The notes below the pieces were generated by a model. That model was not told the origin of the DNA. It was given only the letters and a program-made list of their open reading frames with translations, and searched no databases. Shown here one piece after another: positions 58,213 through 64,000 of a stretch of 64,000 nt of DNA (the stretch's first letter is position 1; the number at the start of each line of letters is the position of its first letter). Made by a program: the position numbers and the translations under genes. Origin of the DNA: Lactococcus nasutitermitis (lineage in GTDB: Bacteria; Bacillota; Bacilli; Lactobacillales; Streptococcaceae); NCBI RefSeq assembly GCF_018403765.1, contig NZ_BOVQ01000004.1:186001-250000 (forward strand), written 5' to 3'.

Positions 58213-58778
58213 TTTTGCTGCCCTCGGTGTCTTAATTGCATGAAAATCGCCATCACGCTCAGAAACAAGACGGTGACAAGAATATATGCTGGCCAAAACC
58301 AGATAACAATGTAACCTGAGACAAGCATAGCGAAAGTGACAATCCGATAACTTCCGCCATAAGGGCGCATCGTGTTTACAATATGTGGATTTTCACGAAT
58401 GAGCTCTATTTCCGTCAGATTAAAAGTAATCGCCCAGACCGTCAGCACAATAAGATAAAGCAATTCAGGAATCCGTGCATTCGGATAACGCCCGACATAG
58501 CCTGTTATTAAAGGAAAAAGTGACATCACTAGAATCCACAATCCTGTCAGCCAGTAAATCCGTGCGTTGATAATTTTGACTTCTTTGAAAAGGGCATGAT
58601 GATTATACCAAACATTCCAAATCATAAGAAAGCTCAAAAAATAAGCAAAGATTGGTATCCCCAGAGTACTTAGCGCTGCAGCACTCTCATTCGTTGGTCG
58701 TGGTAAATCCAGCACCATGATTGTTGCGATGATAGCAATAATCGCATCTGTAAAAGCAAGGAATCGTTCTTTATTCAT
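58209..58778 (-). CDS. TMEM175-family (DUF1211) membrane protein, probable potassium channel
   Basis: A 189-residue protein with five to six membrane helices. The first helix has the family signature RFLAFTDAIIAIIATIMVLDL (about residues 5-25), the filter-lining pattern of bacterial TMEM175 potassium-permeable channels; the later WNVWYNHHALF is also typical. Physiological role unknown. Coupled by ATGA to the DUF2255-like gene. Confidence 0.82.
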   Translation of the reverse strand: MNKERFLAFTDAIIAIIATIMVLDLPRPTNESAAALSTLGIPIFAYFLSFLMIWNVWYNHHALFKEVKIINARIYWLTGLWILVMSLFPLITGYVGRYPNARIPELLYLIVLTVWAITFNLTEIELIRENPHIVNTMRPYGGSYRIVTFAMLVSGYIVIWFWPAYILVTVLFLSVMAIFMQLRHRGQQK

Positions 58779-58804
58779 GCTAAAGTTCCCTATTGTCAGC
58801 TTTC

Positions 58805-59563
58805 TTACTCTTCACGATGAGTATCACGCGCACTTGCTTGAGCTTTTGGAAAGACAAGAAGCTCGGCAATTTGCACATGTTCAGGTTGACTGATAGCGTA
58901 ATAAATCGTGTTGGCAATGTCCTCTGCTGTCAACGGTTCTAAGCCATCATAAGTGCCATCTGCCGTTTTTTCATCTCCTTTAAAACGTACCAATGAAAAC
59001 TCAGTATTGACAAGTCCCGGCTCAATCTCAGTTACTTTCACACCCTCATCAACGAGATCAATCCGCATCGCTTGGCTAATTGCATCCACCGCAAACTTGC
59101 TAGCATTATAAACATTTCCGGCAGGATAAACCTGCTTTCCTGCAACAGAGCCGAGATTGACAATGTGTGCATGACCATTTTTAAGGAGCAAAGGCAAAAC
59201 TGCCTTTGAGACATAAAGCAAGCCTTTCACATTGCCATCAATCATCGCATCGAAATCATCCAAATCTGCATCTTGAAACTTCGCCAGACCGTGTGCATTG
59301 CCTGCATTATTCACAAGAATATTGATTTTTACTTTCCATTCATCGCTCAAGCTGTCAATCGCAGCAAAAACGGCTTGTCGGTCACGCACATCAAAGTTCA
59401 ACGTCGTGACTTTGACTTTCTGAGATAATTCTGCCTGCAGTGCCTCTAAGCGCTCTGTTCTGCGCCCCGTAATTACCAAATCAATCCCATTTTTCGCAAA
59501 AATCCGTGCTGTCGCTTGTCCGATACCACTTGTCGCACCAGTAATCAATGCTGTATTTTTCAT
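58805..59563 (-). CDS. Short-chain dehydrogenase/reductase (YdfG-like)
   Basis: A 252-residue NAD(P)-dependent oxidoreductase. Cofactor motif TGATSGIGQATA (about residue 8), NNAGNAHG, catalytic Ser in NLGSVAGKQVYPAG and YNASK (about residue 152). Resembles YdfG, which oxidises serine and 3-hydroxy acids; substrate inferred only. Its ATG overlaps the flavodoxin TGA (59560-59563). Confidence 0.88.
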   Translation of the reverse strand: MKNTALITGATSGIGQATARIFAKNGIDLVITGRRTERLEALQAELSQKVKVTTLNFDVRDRQAVFAAIDSLSDEWKVKINILVNNAGNAHGLAKFQDADLDDFDAMIDGNVKGLLYVSKAVLPLLLKNGHAHIVNLGSVAGKQVYPAGNVYNASKFAVDAISQAMRIDLVDEGVKVTEIEPGLVNTEFSLVRFKGDEKTADGTYDGLEPLTAEDIANTIYYAISQPEHVQIAELLVFPKAQASARDTHREE

Positions 59564-60057
59564 ATTCTCTCCATTTCATCTTTTATTTTTTTCGTTAATT
59601 CTTCAAAACTTTCTCTCATCAGTTCAATCTCATGCTTTTTACCTTCATTTTTCATCATGGAACGTGCCAAAATCTTATCATACCACCCAAGATTATCCAG
59701 CACGATTTCCCCACCGACATTTTCAAATGTAAAAGCATGATTTCGCAAAGACACAGGGATTTCTCGTGTCACAACTTTTGTTAAAGTTTCATATTCTACT
59801 AAAGAAATGAAAAAGGCAAAAGATTTTGTGAGCAAATCGGCTTCATATTTTGCAAGAAAAGCTTTTACAGGCTTTTCAAAACGATGGTCATACACAGGAC
59901 TTCCAACAACGACAATGTCAAATTCGCTCGGATTAACTGTTTCATTTGCAATATCTACTAAGGTAACTTGCTCGAAATTACTTGCCAACTGATGAGCTGC
60001 TTTTTCCGTAGTGCGTGCGCCATCTCGCCCGCAAGCATATACAATTAAAATTTTCAT
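59560..60057 (-). CDS. Flavodoxin-domain protein
   Basis: A 165-residue protein of the flavodoxin fold. The start MKILIVYACGRDGARTTEKAA replaces the usual TxTGNT FMN-phosphate loop, and VVVGSPVYDHRFEKPVKAFL is the flavin-side strand. It resembles HemG-like or menaquinone-dependent protoporphyrinogen oxidase-type flavodoxins; function uncertain. It lies 18 bp after the preceding small gene and is coupled by ATGA to the SDR gene. Confidence 0.78.
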   Translation of the reverse strand: MKILIVYACGRDGARTTEKAAHQLASNFEQVTLVDIANETVNPSEFDIVVVGSPVYDHRFEKPVKAFLAKYEADLLTKSFAFFISLVEYETLTKVVTREIPVSLRNHAFTFENVGGEIVLDNLGWYDKILARSMMKNEGKKHEIELMRESFEELTKKIKDEMERI

Positions 60058-60074
60058 TGTTCTTTCTCCGCTTT

Positions 60075-60410
60075 TTAGCTCTGATTTCCCCAGACGGACA
60101 TCGGTCCTTTCGGTCCTGCTTTAGTTATTCCTTCATCATAAACCCAAACGATAGCTTTTGGAAATTCTAGGCGAAAAGTTTCTATGTATTGTTGCAAGAC
60201 AGGCGATAGAATAATCTCTGCTTCTGCACCACGTTCCTTTTTCTTTCCCACTTTTAAAGTTTTAAAGAGTTCCTTGGATTGTAGATAAATCACTGTATCT
60301 CCAAATTCAGCATGCGCTTTTTGAACTTCGTCTGCCACATCATCTTCAGTAAAAGGCAGGATTGAATTTAAACTCATCATATTCACATCGTAAACAAAAT
60401 ATTTTTGCAT
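60075..60410 (-). CDS. Hypothetical cytoplasmic protein of 111 residues
   Basis: Begins MQKYFVYDVNMMSLNSILPF; no membrane segment, no cysteine, mixed alpha/beta pattern (DTVIYLQSKELFKTLKVGKK; FPKAIVWVYDEG). I recognise no named family. The ATG at 60410 follows TTGGAGAAGAAA; the TTG in that sequence is in frame but is more likely part of the ribosome binding site. It lies 12 bp downstream of a small membrane protein in the segment inside the trp genes. Confidence 0.65.
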   Translation of the reverse strand: MQKYFVYDVNMMSLNSILPFTEDDVADEVQKAHAEFGDTVIYLQSKELFKTLKVGKKKERGAEAEIILSPVLQQYIETFRLEFPKAIVWVYDEGITKAGPKGPMSVWGNQS

Positions 60411-60422
60411 TTTCTTCTCCAA

Positions 60423-60689
60423 TCACTCGGAATAATATTTTTTCAAATACCAGCTGACAAAACCAATCGCTGCAAGCACACAAAATAATAACCAACACAT
60501 GGATACAATAATCGGTAAGGTCAATGTTGAGCTGTGAACTCTGAACCATGATGATGCAAGTCCCGTTGTTATCACAATCGGCACAATAGCAACCAGCAAA
60601 TAAACCAACACTGCAAGCACACCATCACGCGTTTGCGGTGTCAAGCCCCAACCGTCCTCACGAGGACGAAACATATGCTTTTTCTTCAT
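60423..60689 (-). CDS. Small membrane protein of 88 residues
   Basis: Two membrane helices (about residues 23-43 and 54-78) with a basic start (MKKKHMFRPRED) and a Lys/Tyr-rich tail. Function unknown. The ATG at 60689 overlaps the previous TGA (60686-60689), so it is coupled to the 65-residue gene. Confidence 0.65.
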   Translation of the reverse strand: MKKKHMFRPREDGWGLTPQTRDGVLAVLVYLLVAIVPIVITTGLASSWFRVHSSTLTLPIIVSMCWLLFCVLAAIGFVSWYLKKYYSE

Positions 60690-60883
60690 TTTGAATTTCT
60701 CTTTTTCTGGTAAAAATGAACGCACGAAGCTCCAATAAAAACAATACTAGCAATCCCAAAAAGCCCCGTCGTCCCAATACGCACATGACCTGTCCCTACA
60801 AAACTGAGCAAAAAAGCAAGTAAGAAGCATACTCCAATCATCAACTCTGCCAAGGGAGACATTTTATTTTGTGATTTTTTCAT
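60686..60883 (-). CDS. Small membrane protein of 65 residues
   Basis: Two predicted membrane helices (LAELMIGVCFLLAFLLSFVG; GLFGIASIVFIGASCVHFY) and a basic tail. Its ATG shares one base with the trpB stop (TAATG), and AAAGG in the trpB end is its ribosome binding site. Function unknown; may work with the neighbouring 88-residue membrane protein. Confidence 0.65.
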   Translation of the reverse strand: MKKSQNKMSPLAELMIGVCFLLAFLLSFVGTGHVRIGTTGLFGIASIVFIGASCVHFYQKKRNSK

Positions 60884-62136
60884 TATTTACCTTTCAAGTC
60901 ATCAATCCTGTCTTGATTTTTCAAATAATGCTCTAAGCTTGTCTCGCCTGTTTCCAGACGTTCCTTAATTTGATTAACATCTTTGTCGCCACGACCTGAT
61001 AGGCAGACAATCATGCTCTTGTCCTTGCCAAGTTCTTTTGCGAGTTTGACAGCATAGCTAATCGCGTGCGAGCTTTCAAGGGCTGGGATAATACCTTCAA
61101 GCTTACTTAAAAGGACAAAAGCATCAACGGCTTCATCGTCGGTAATATCGACATATTTTGCACGTCCGATTGCATTGAAATAACTGTGCTCAGGACCAAT
61201 TCCAGGATAATCAAGTCCTGCAGAAATACTGAAAGCTTCTAAAATTTGTCCATTTTCATCTTGCAAAACATCCATGAGCTGTCCATGAAGAATGCCGGGA
61301 CGACCGCTGGTAATTGTGGCTGCATTATACGGTGTATCGACGCCCAGTCCAGCAGCTTCTACTCCGTACATCTCAACGGCTTCGTCATTGACAAAAGGAT
61401 AGAAAAGTCCCATCGAGTTTGATCCACCACCAACACAGGCCACGATTGCATCAGGCAATTTTCCTTCTTTTTCAAGAAATTGCGCCCGCGCTTCCTTGCC
61501 GATAACGGACTGATAATCGCGGACAATCTCAGGATAAGGGTGCGGGCCAAGAACGCTGCCCATAACGTAATGTGTGTCTTCGACATTTGCCACCCAAGCA
61601 CGCAGTGCTGCATTGACCGCATCTTTCAATACACGTGAACCGTCTGTCACACTGTGAACTTTCGCGCCGAGCAATTCCATACGAAAGACGTTAAGTGCTT
61701 GACGTTTCACGTCTTCTTCGCCCATGTAAATCGTACATTCCATGCCGTAAAGTGCCGCTGCTGTTGCTGTTGCAACTCCGTGCTGTCCTGCACCTGTTTC
61801 TGCGATGACTTTATTTTTGCCCATTTTTTTAGCAAGCAACACTTGCCCTAGCGCATTATTGATTTTGTGCGCGCCTGTGTGGTTGAGGTCTTCACGTTTC
61901 AGATAAATCTTTGCGCCGCCTGCGTAGTCAGTCAAGCGCTTCGCAAAATAGAGCGGATTTTCTCTGCCAACGTAGTCCTTGAGCAGATAATCAAGCTCTT
62001 TTTGAAATTCTGGGTCTCTTTTACTTTCTTCGTAGGCAACTTCAAGTTCTTTGACTGCTGTCATCAGGGTTTCTGGGACGAATTGTCCGCCGAAATCACC
62101 GTAGAATCCTTTTTCATCTGGTTTGTTGTATGTCAT
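60883..62136 (-). CDS. trpB: Tryptophan synthase beta chain
   Basis: PLP enzyme joining indole and serine; 417 residues, the usual type-1 length. The PLP lysine is in [14 protein letters not shown] (about residue 90), the phosphate-binding loop is [10 protein letters not shown] (about residue 235), and GPEHSYFN is present. AAAGGAGAACAC precedes the start. No trpE, G, D, C or F is visible; hemH is upstream and a small membrane protein gene overlaps the stop. TrpA is 4 kb downstream on the same strand. Confidence 0.96.
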   Translation of the reverse strand: MTYNKPDEKGFYGDFGGQFVPETLMTAVKELEVAYEESKRDPEFQKELDYLLKDYVGRENPLYFAKRLTDYAGGAKIYLKREDLNHTGAHKINNALGQVLLAKKMGKNKVIAETGAGQHGVATATAAALYGMECTIYMGEEDVKRQALNVFRMELLGAKVHSVTDGSRVLKDAVNAALRAWVANVEDTHYVMGSVLGPHPYPEIVRDYQSVIGKEARAQFLEKEGKLPDAIVACVGGGSNSMGLFYPFVNDEAVEMYGVEAAGLGVDTPYNAATITSGRPGILHGQLMDVLQDENGQILEAFSISAGLDYPGIGPEHSYFNAIGRAKYVDITDDEAVDAFVLLSKLEGIIPALESSHAISYAVKLAKELGKDKSMIVCLSGRGDKDVNQIKERLETGETSLEHYLKNQDRIDDLKGK

Positions 62137-62183
62137 GTGTTCTCCTTTTTATTCAATAATTGCTTTACTTTATTATGCACTAA

Positions 62184-63122
62184 TCAATGGGAATTTTCCA
62201 TTGTAAACTGTCTCAAAAATTCTGTAAATTTACTTGAGGCGTTAAACGGATGGACGAAGTCAAAGATTTCTCCACCATTTTCCATAAAAGTGGCTTTGTT
62301 TTCAATATCAAGCTCGTACAGTGTCTCTAAACAATCGGCGACAAAGGAGGGCGAGATGATAAGGATTTTTTTAACGTTTTCGCGCGGCAGCTTTGCCATT
62401 CGTTGAATGGTTGCTGGTTCTAACCATTTGCTTGGTCCAAATTTCGATTGATAATCGTGTTCGTATTGATTTTCTGTCAGCCCCAATGTTGCTACTGTAA
62501 GCTGTGTAATCGTTTGACACTGAACTTCGTAAGGGTCTTTCCCCTTGGTAACATAACTTTTTGGAATGCCGTGATAACTGAAAATGACTTTATCGTAGTT
62601 GCCGCTCTGCCATTTCTCAGCAATACTTTCCGCAAGAAGTGCAATATACTGCGGATTATCATAGAATGCTGGAAGAATTTTCACCTGATTATCTACCTGC
62701 TTGACTTGCTGAACAATCGGCTCGACTGTCGTTTGCGAATATTGAGGGTAAAGTGGCAAAACGCTGATGTCATCTGCACCTGACTGCTGTAAATCTCTGA
62801 TAACGTCCGCAATCTGTGGTTTTCCGTAGGTCATAGCAAATCGCACATCAAGCTCTGGCAAAAGTTGTTGTAACTGCTCTGTTTGCATTTTCGTATAGAC
62901 AAAAAGTGGCGAGCCAGCTGATGTCCAGATTTTTTTGTAAAGTTCAGCAGACTTTGCTGGACGACTTTTTAAAATCATACCGTGTAAGATGGGCAACCAA
63001 AACCAACGCGGATACTGAATGACAAGCGGATCGCCGAGAAATTCTGCAAGATAATCACGCACATCTGAAATTGCGGTTGAGGTTGGTGTGCCAAGTGCTG
63101 CAAGTATAAGTCCTTTTTTCAT
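62184..63122 (-). CDS. hemH: Ferrochelatase (coproporphyrin III type likely)
   Basis: Inserts Fe(II) into a porphyrin; 312 residues. Active-site His is in FSYHGIPKSYVTKG (about residue 182), and YPQYSQTTVEPIV and SPSFVADCLETLYEL are family signatures, the last with the metal-binding Glu. Firmicutes enzymes of this type act on coproporphyrin III. Lactococci cannot make heme from scratch but keep hemH; it may serve heme or iron balance. It lies 47 bp upstream of trpB. Confidence 0.93.
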   Translation of the reverse strand: MKKGLILAALGTPTSTAISDVRDYLAEFLGDPLVIQYPRWFWLPILHGMILKSRPAKSAELYKKIWTSAGSPLFVYTKMQTEQLQQLLPELDVRFAMTYGKPQIADVIRDLQQSGADDISVLPLYPQYSQTTVEPIVQQVKQVDNQVKILPAFYDNPQYIALLAESIAEKWQSGNYDKVIFSYHGIPKSYVTKGKDPYEVQCQTITQLTVATLGLTENQYEHDYQSKFGPSKWLEPATIQRMAKLPRENVKKILIISPSFVADCLETLYELDIENKATFMENGGEIFDFVHPFNASSKFTEFLRQFTMENSH

Positions 63123-63150
63123 GTGAAATGTCTTTCTGGGGCTGATAATT

Positions 63151-63172
63151 TTTTTGACAATTCTGTCAAAAA
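63151..63172. repeat. TTTTTGACAG palindrome, copy 17 (19/20)
   Basis: TTTTTGACAA, centre TT, CTGTCAAAAA, in the hemH upstream gap; a half copy follows at 63195. Confidence 0.8.
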
Positions 63173-63211
63173 ATTTTTTTACTCATTTTCAAGGTTTTGA
63201 CAGTTTTTGAT

Positions 63212-63302
63212 GAGCAAACTAGCCTATCTCTGCTTTGCTAGGCTGTCCATTTGCTCTAAGTGACTAAAGTCACAAGGTAAAATGGCACGTGAGCAAGCTC
63301 AC
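63212..63302. repeat. Cluster of short perfect hairpins upstream of hemH
   Basis: GAGCAAA (63212-63218) pairs with TTTGCTC (63250-63256) around an inner AGCCTA/TAGGCT stem. GTGACT AA AGTCAC (63260-63273) and GTGAGC AA GCTCAC (63289-63302) follow. No gene is supported here. It resembles the hairpin group at 47690-47760. Confidence 0.6.
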
Positions 63303-63317
63303 AACGGCTATCCCATG

Positions 63318-64000
63318 TCAAAAAATTGTAGGAACAAGTCCACCATCCATTCGGAGGGCTGCGCCGGAAAATGCTGCGGCGAGCGGGCTTGCGACAAAGC
63401 TGACAAAATTTCCAATTTCTTCTGGTCTGATAAGTCGCTGAATGGTTGATGTACTGCGATTTTCAGCCATAAATTTTGCTTCGCGCGCGGACGCTGTCAA
63501 ATCTGGAAATAAACTTTCGAGGAGTTTTTCGACACCTTCTGTTAATGTGGAACCTGGCATGACTGTGTTGACGGTCACTGTCGTCCCTGTTGTCTCATGT
63601 GAGAGCGATTTGGCGAGGCTCAGGTTCATTGTTTTCGTCATCGAATAATGTGGCATTTCTGGTGACGGCATGATGGCTGCTTCGCTGGCAATGAAAATAA
63701 TTCTGCCATTGTCATTTTTCTTGAGAAGTTTTGGTAAATAAAATTTTGACAGAGCAATTCCTGCGAGAGAATTGACTTCAAAATACTGTCGCCAATCATC
63801 AAGTGTAAGCTCATCAAAACGTGCATCCGCGAAAATTGCCATGTTGTTGACGAGAATGTCGATGTCAGGAAAACTGTCAAAAAGTTGCGCACGCTGCGCA
63901 TCGTCAACGAGGTCAAATGGCGCTTCCGCGGTTTTGACAGCATATTTTTCGGCAAGTTCTGTCGCAATTTTGTGGACTTCTGTCTGGTTACGTCCATTGA
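63318..64000 (-). CDS. Short-chain dehydrogenase/reductase (5' end cut by window edge)
   Basis: The frame is open from the stop at 63318 to the window end (about 227 codons) with no start, so the N-terminus lies outside. The visible start NGRNQTEVHKIATELAEKYAVKT is the region after the cofactor motif; ILVNNMAIF (NNAG region), SEAAIMPSPEMPHYSMTK (catalytic Ser and Tyr-x-x-x-Lys), and the end SGAALRMDGGLVPTIF match the SDR family. Met codons inside, such as at 63842, are not the true start. Substrate unknown. Confidence 0.88.
   Translation of the reverse strand, partial: NGRNQTEVHKIATELAEKYAVKTAEAPFDLVDDAQRAQLFDSFPDIDILVNNMAIFADARFDELTLDDWRQYFEVNSLAGIALSKFYLPKLLKKNDNGRIIFIASEAAIMPSPEMPHYSMTKTMNLSLAKSLSHETTGTTVTVNTVMPGSTLTEGVEKLLESLFPDLTASAREAKFMAENRSTSTIQRLIRPEEIGNFVSFVASPLAAAFSGAALRMDGGLVPTIF

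Noticed and set aside
63842-63997. Frameshift or short gene at the right edge (internal Met at 63842, or another-phase frame to 63997)
   Set aside because: The SDR frame continues open and conserved to the window edge, so the gene is simply cut by the boundary.

Overview
The window reads as chromosome of a low-GC lactic acid bacterium of the Lactococcus lineage, probably not L. lactis itself. The evidence is a pfk-pyk pair, an AraC-type xylose regulator next to xylA, pyrK-pyrD behind a PyrR attenuator, a streptococcal-type rsmH-ftsL-pbp2x-mraY start of the dcw cluster, a short gltA-acn-icd TCA branch, and a gene for N5-(carboxyethyl)ornithine synthase, an enzyme best known from L. lactis. Most genes lie on the minus strand. 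No rRNA, tRNA, CRISPR array, phage or complete insertion sequence was seen.

Layout. 1-5.2 kb: xylose/xyloside module (CUT1-type ABC importer, xylA, divergent xylR). 5.3-9.4 kb: pyk, pfkA and nagA with putative CcpA and NagR sites. 9.5-12.4 kb: telA with an XpaC-like partner, then a secreted DUF5648-repeat protein. 12.5-14.6 kb: gpsA and galU on the plus strand. 14.6-20 kb: first WxL (Csc-type) surface-complex cluster. 20.1-22.8 kb: plus-strand coupled operon (NusG-II protein, Gx transporter, polyprenyl diphosphate synthase, rsmG). 22.8-25.6 kb: accessory segment with a collagen-like LPXTG gene remnant, an unlisted 31-codon gene with its own promoter and terminator, ceo and a hypothetical membrane protein. 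25.7-31.3 kb: pyrF and pyrK-pyrD, separated by unrelated genes. 31.3-37 kb: RluE-like synthase, icd, acn and gltA. 37.2-44.9 kb: second WxL cluster with a 1,621-residue beta-helix-like protein. 45.4-48.2 kb: MacB-like ABC exporter operon. 48.4-53.1 kb: dcw genes. 53.2-55.3 kb: proBA. 56.1-62.1 kb: trpB and trpA, split by nine small coupled genes. 62.2-64 kb: hemH and a truncated SDR.

The most unusual structure is a dispersed 22-bp palindrome (arms TTTTTGACAG and CTGTCAAAAA around two bases), found about 17 times. Copies lie between genes, often paired 40-60 bp apart, and also inside rsmG, trpA, proA and a flavin-reductase-like gene. In four of the six intragenic copies the reading frame gives (F/S/A)LT(E/V/K)LSK. 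In several intergenic places a separate normal terminator lies beside it, so termination alone does not explain the family. One copy sits inside the PyrR-controlled pyrK leader.

Other points are three genes whose -10 box lies 6-9 nt from the start codon with no ribosome binding site (likely leaderless), a shared 20-bp inverted-repeat sequence over two putative promoters, and an rsmH ribosome binding site separated from its start by a 12-bp palindrome. All product calls come from reading the sequence and family knowledge; no database search was run.
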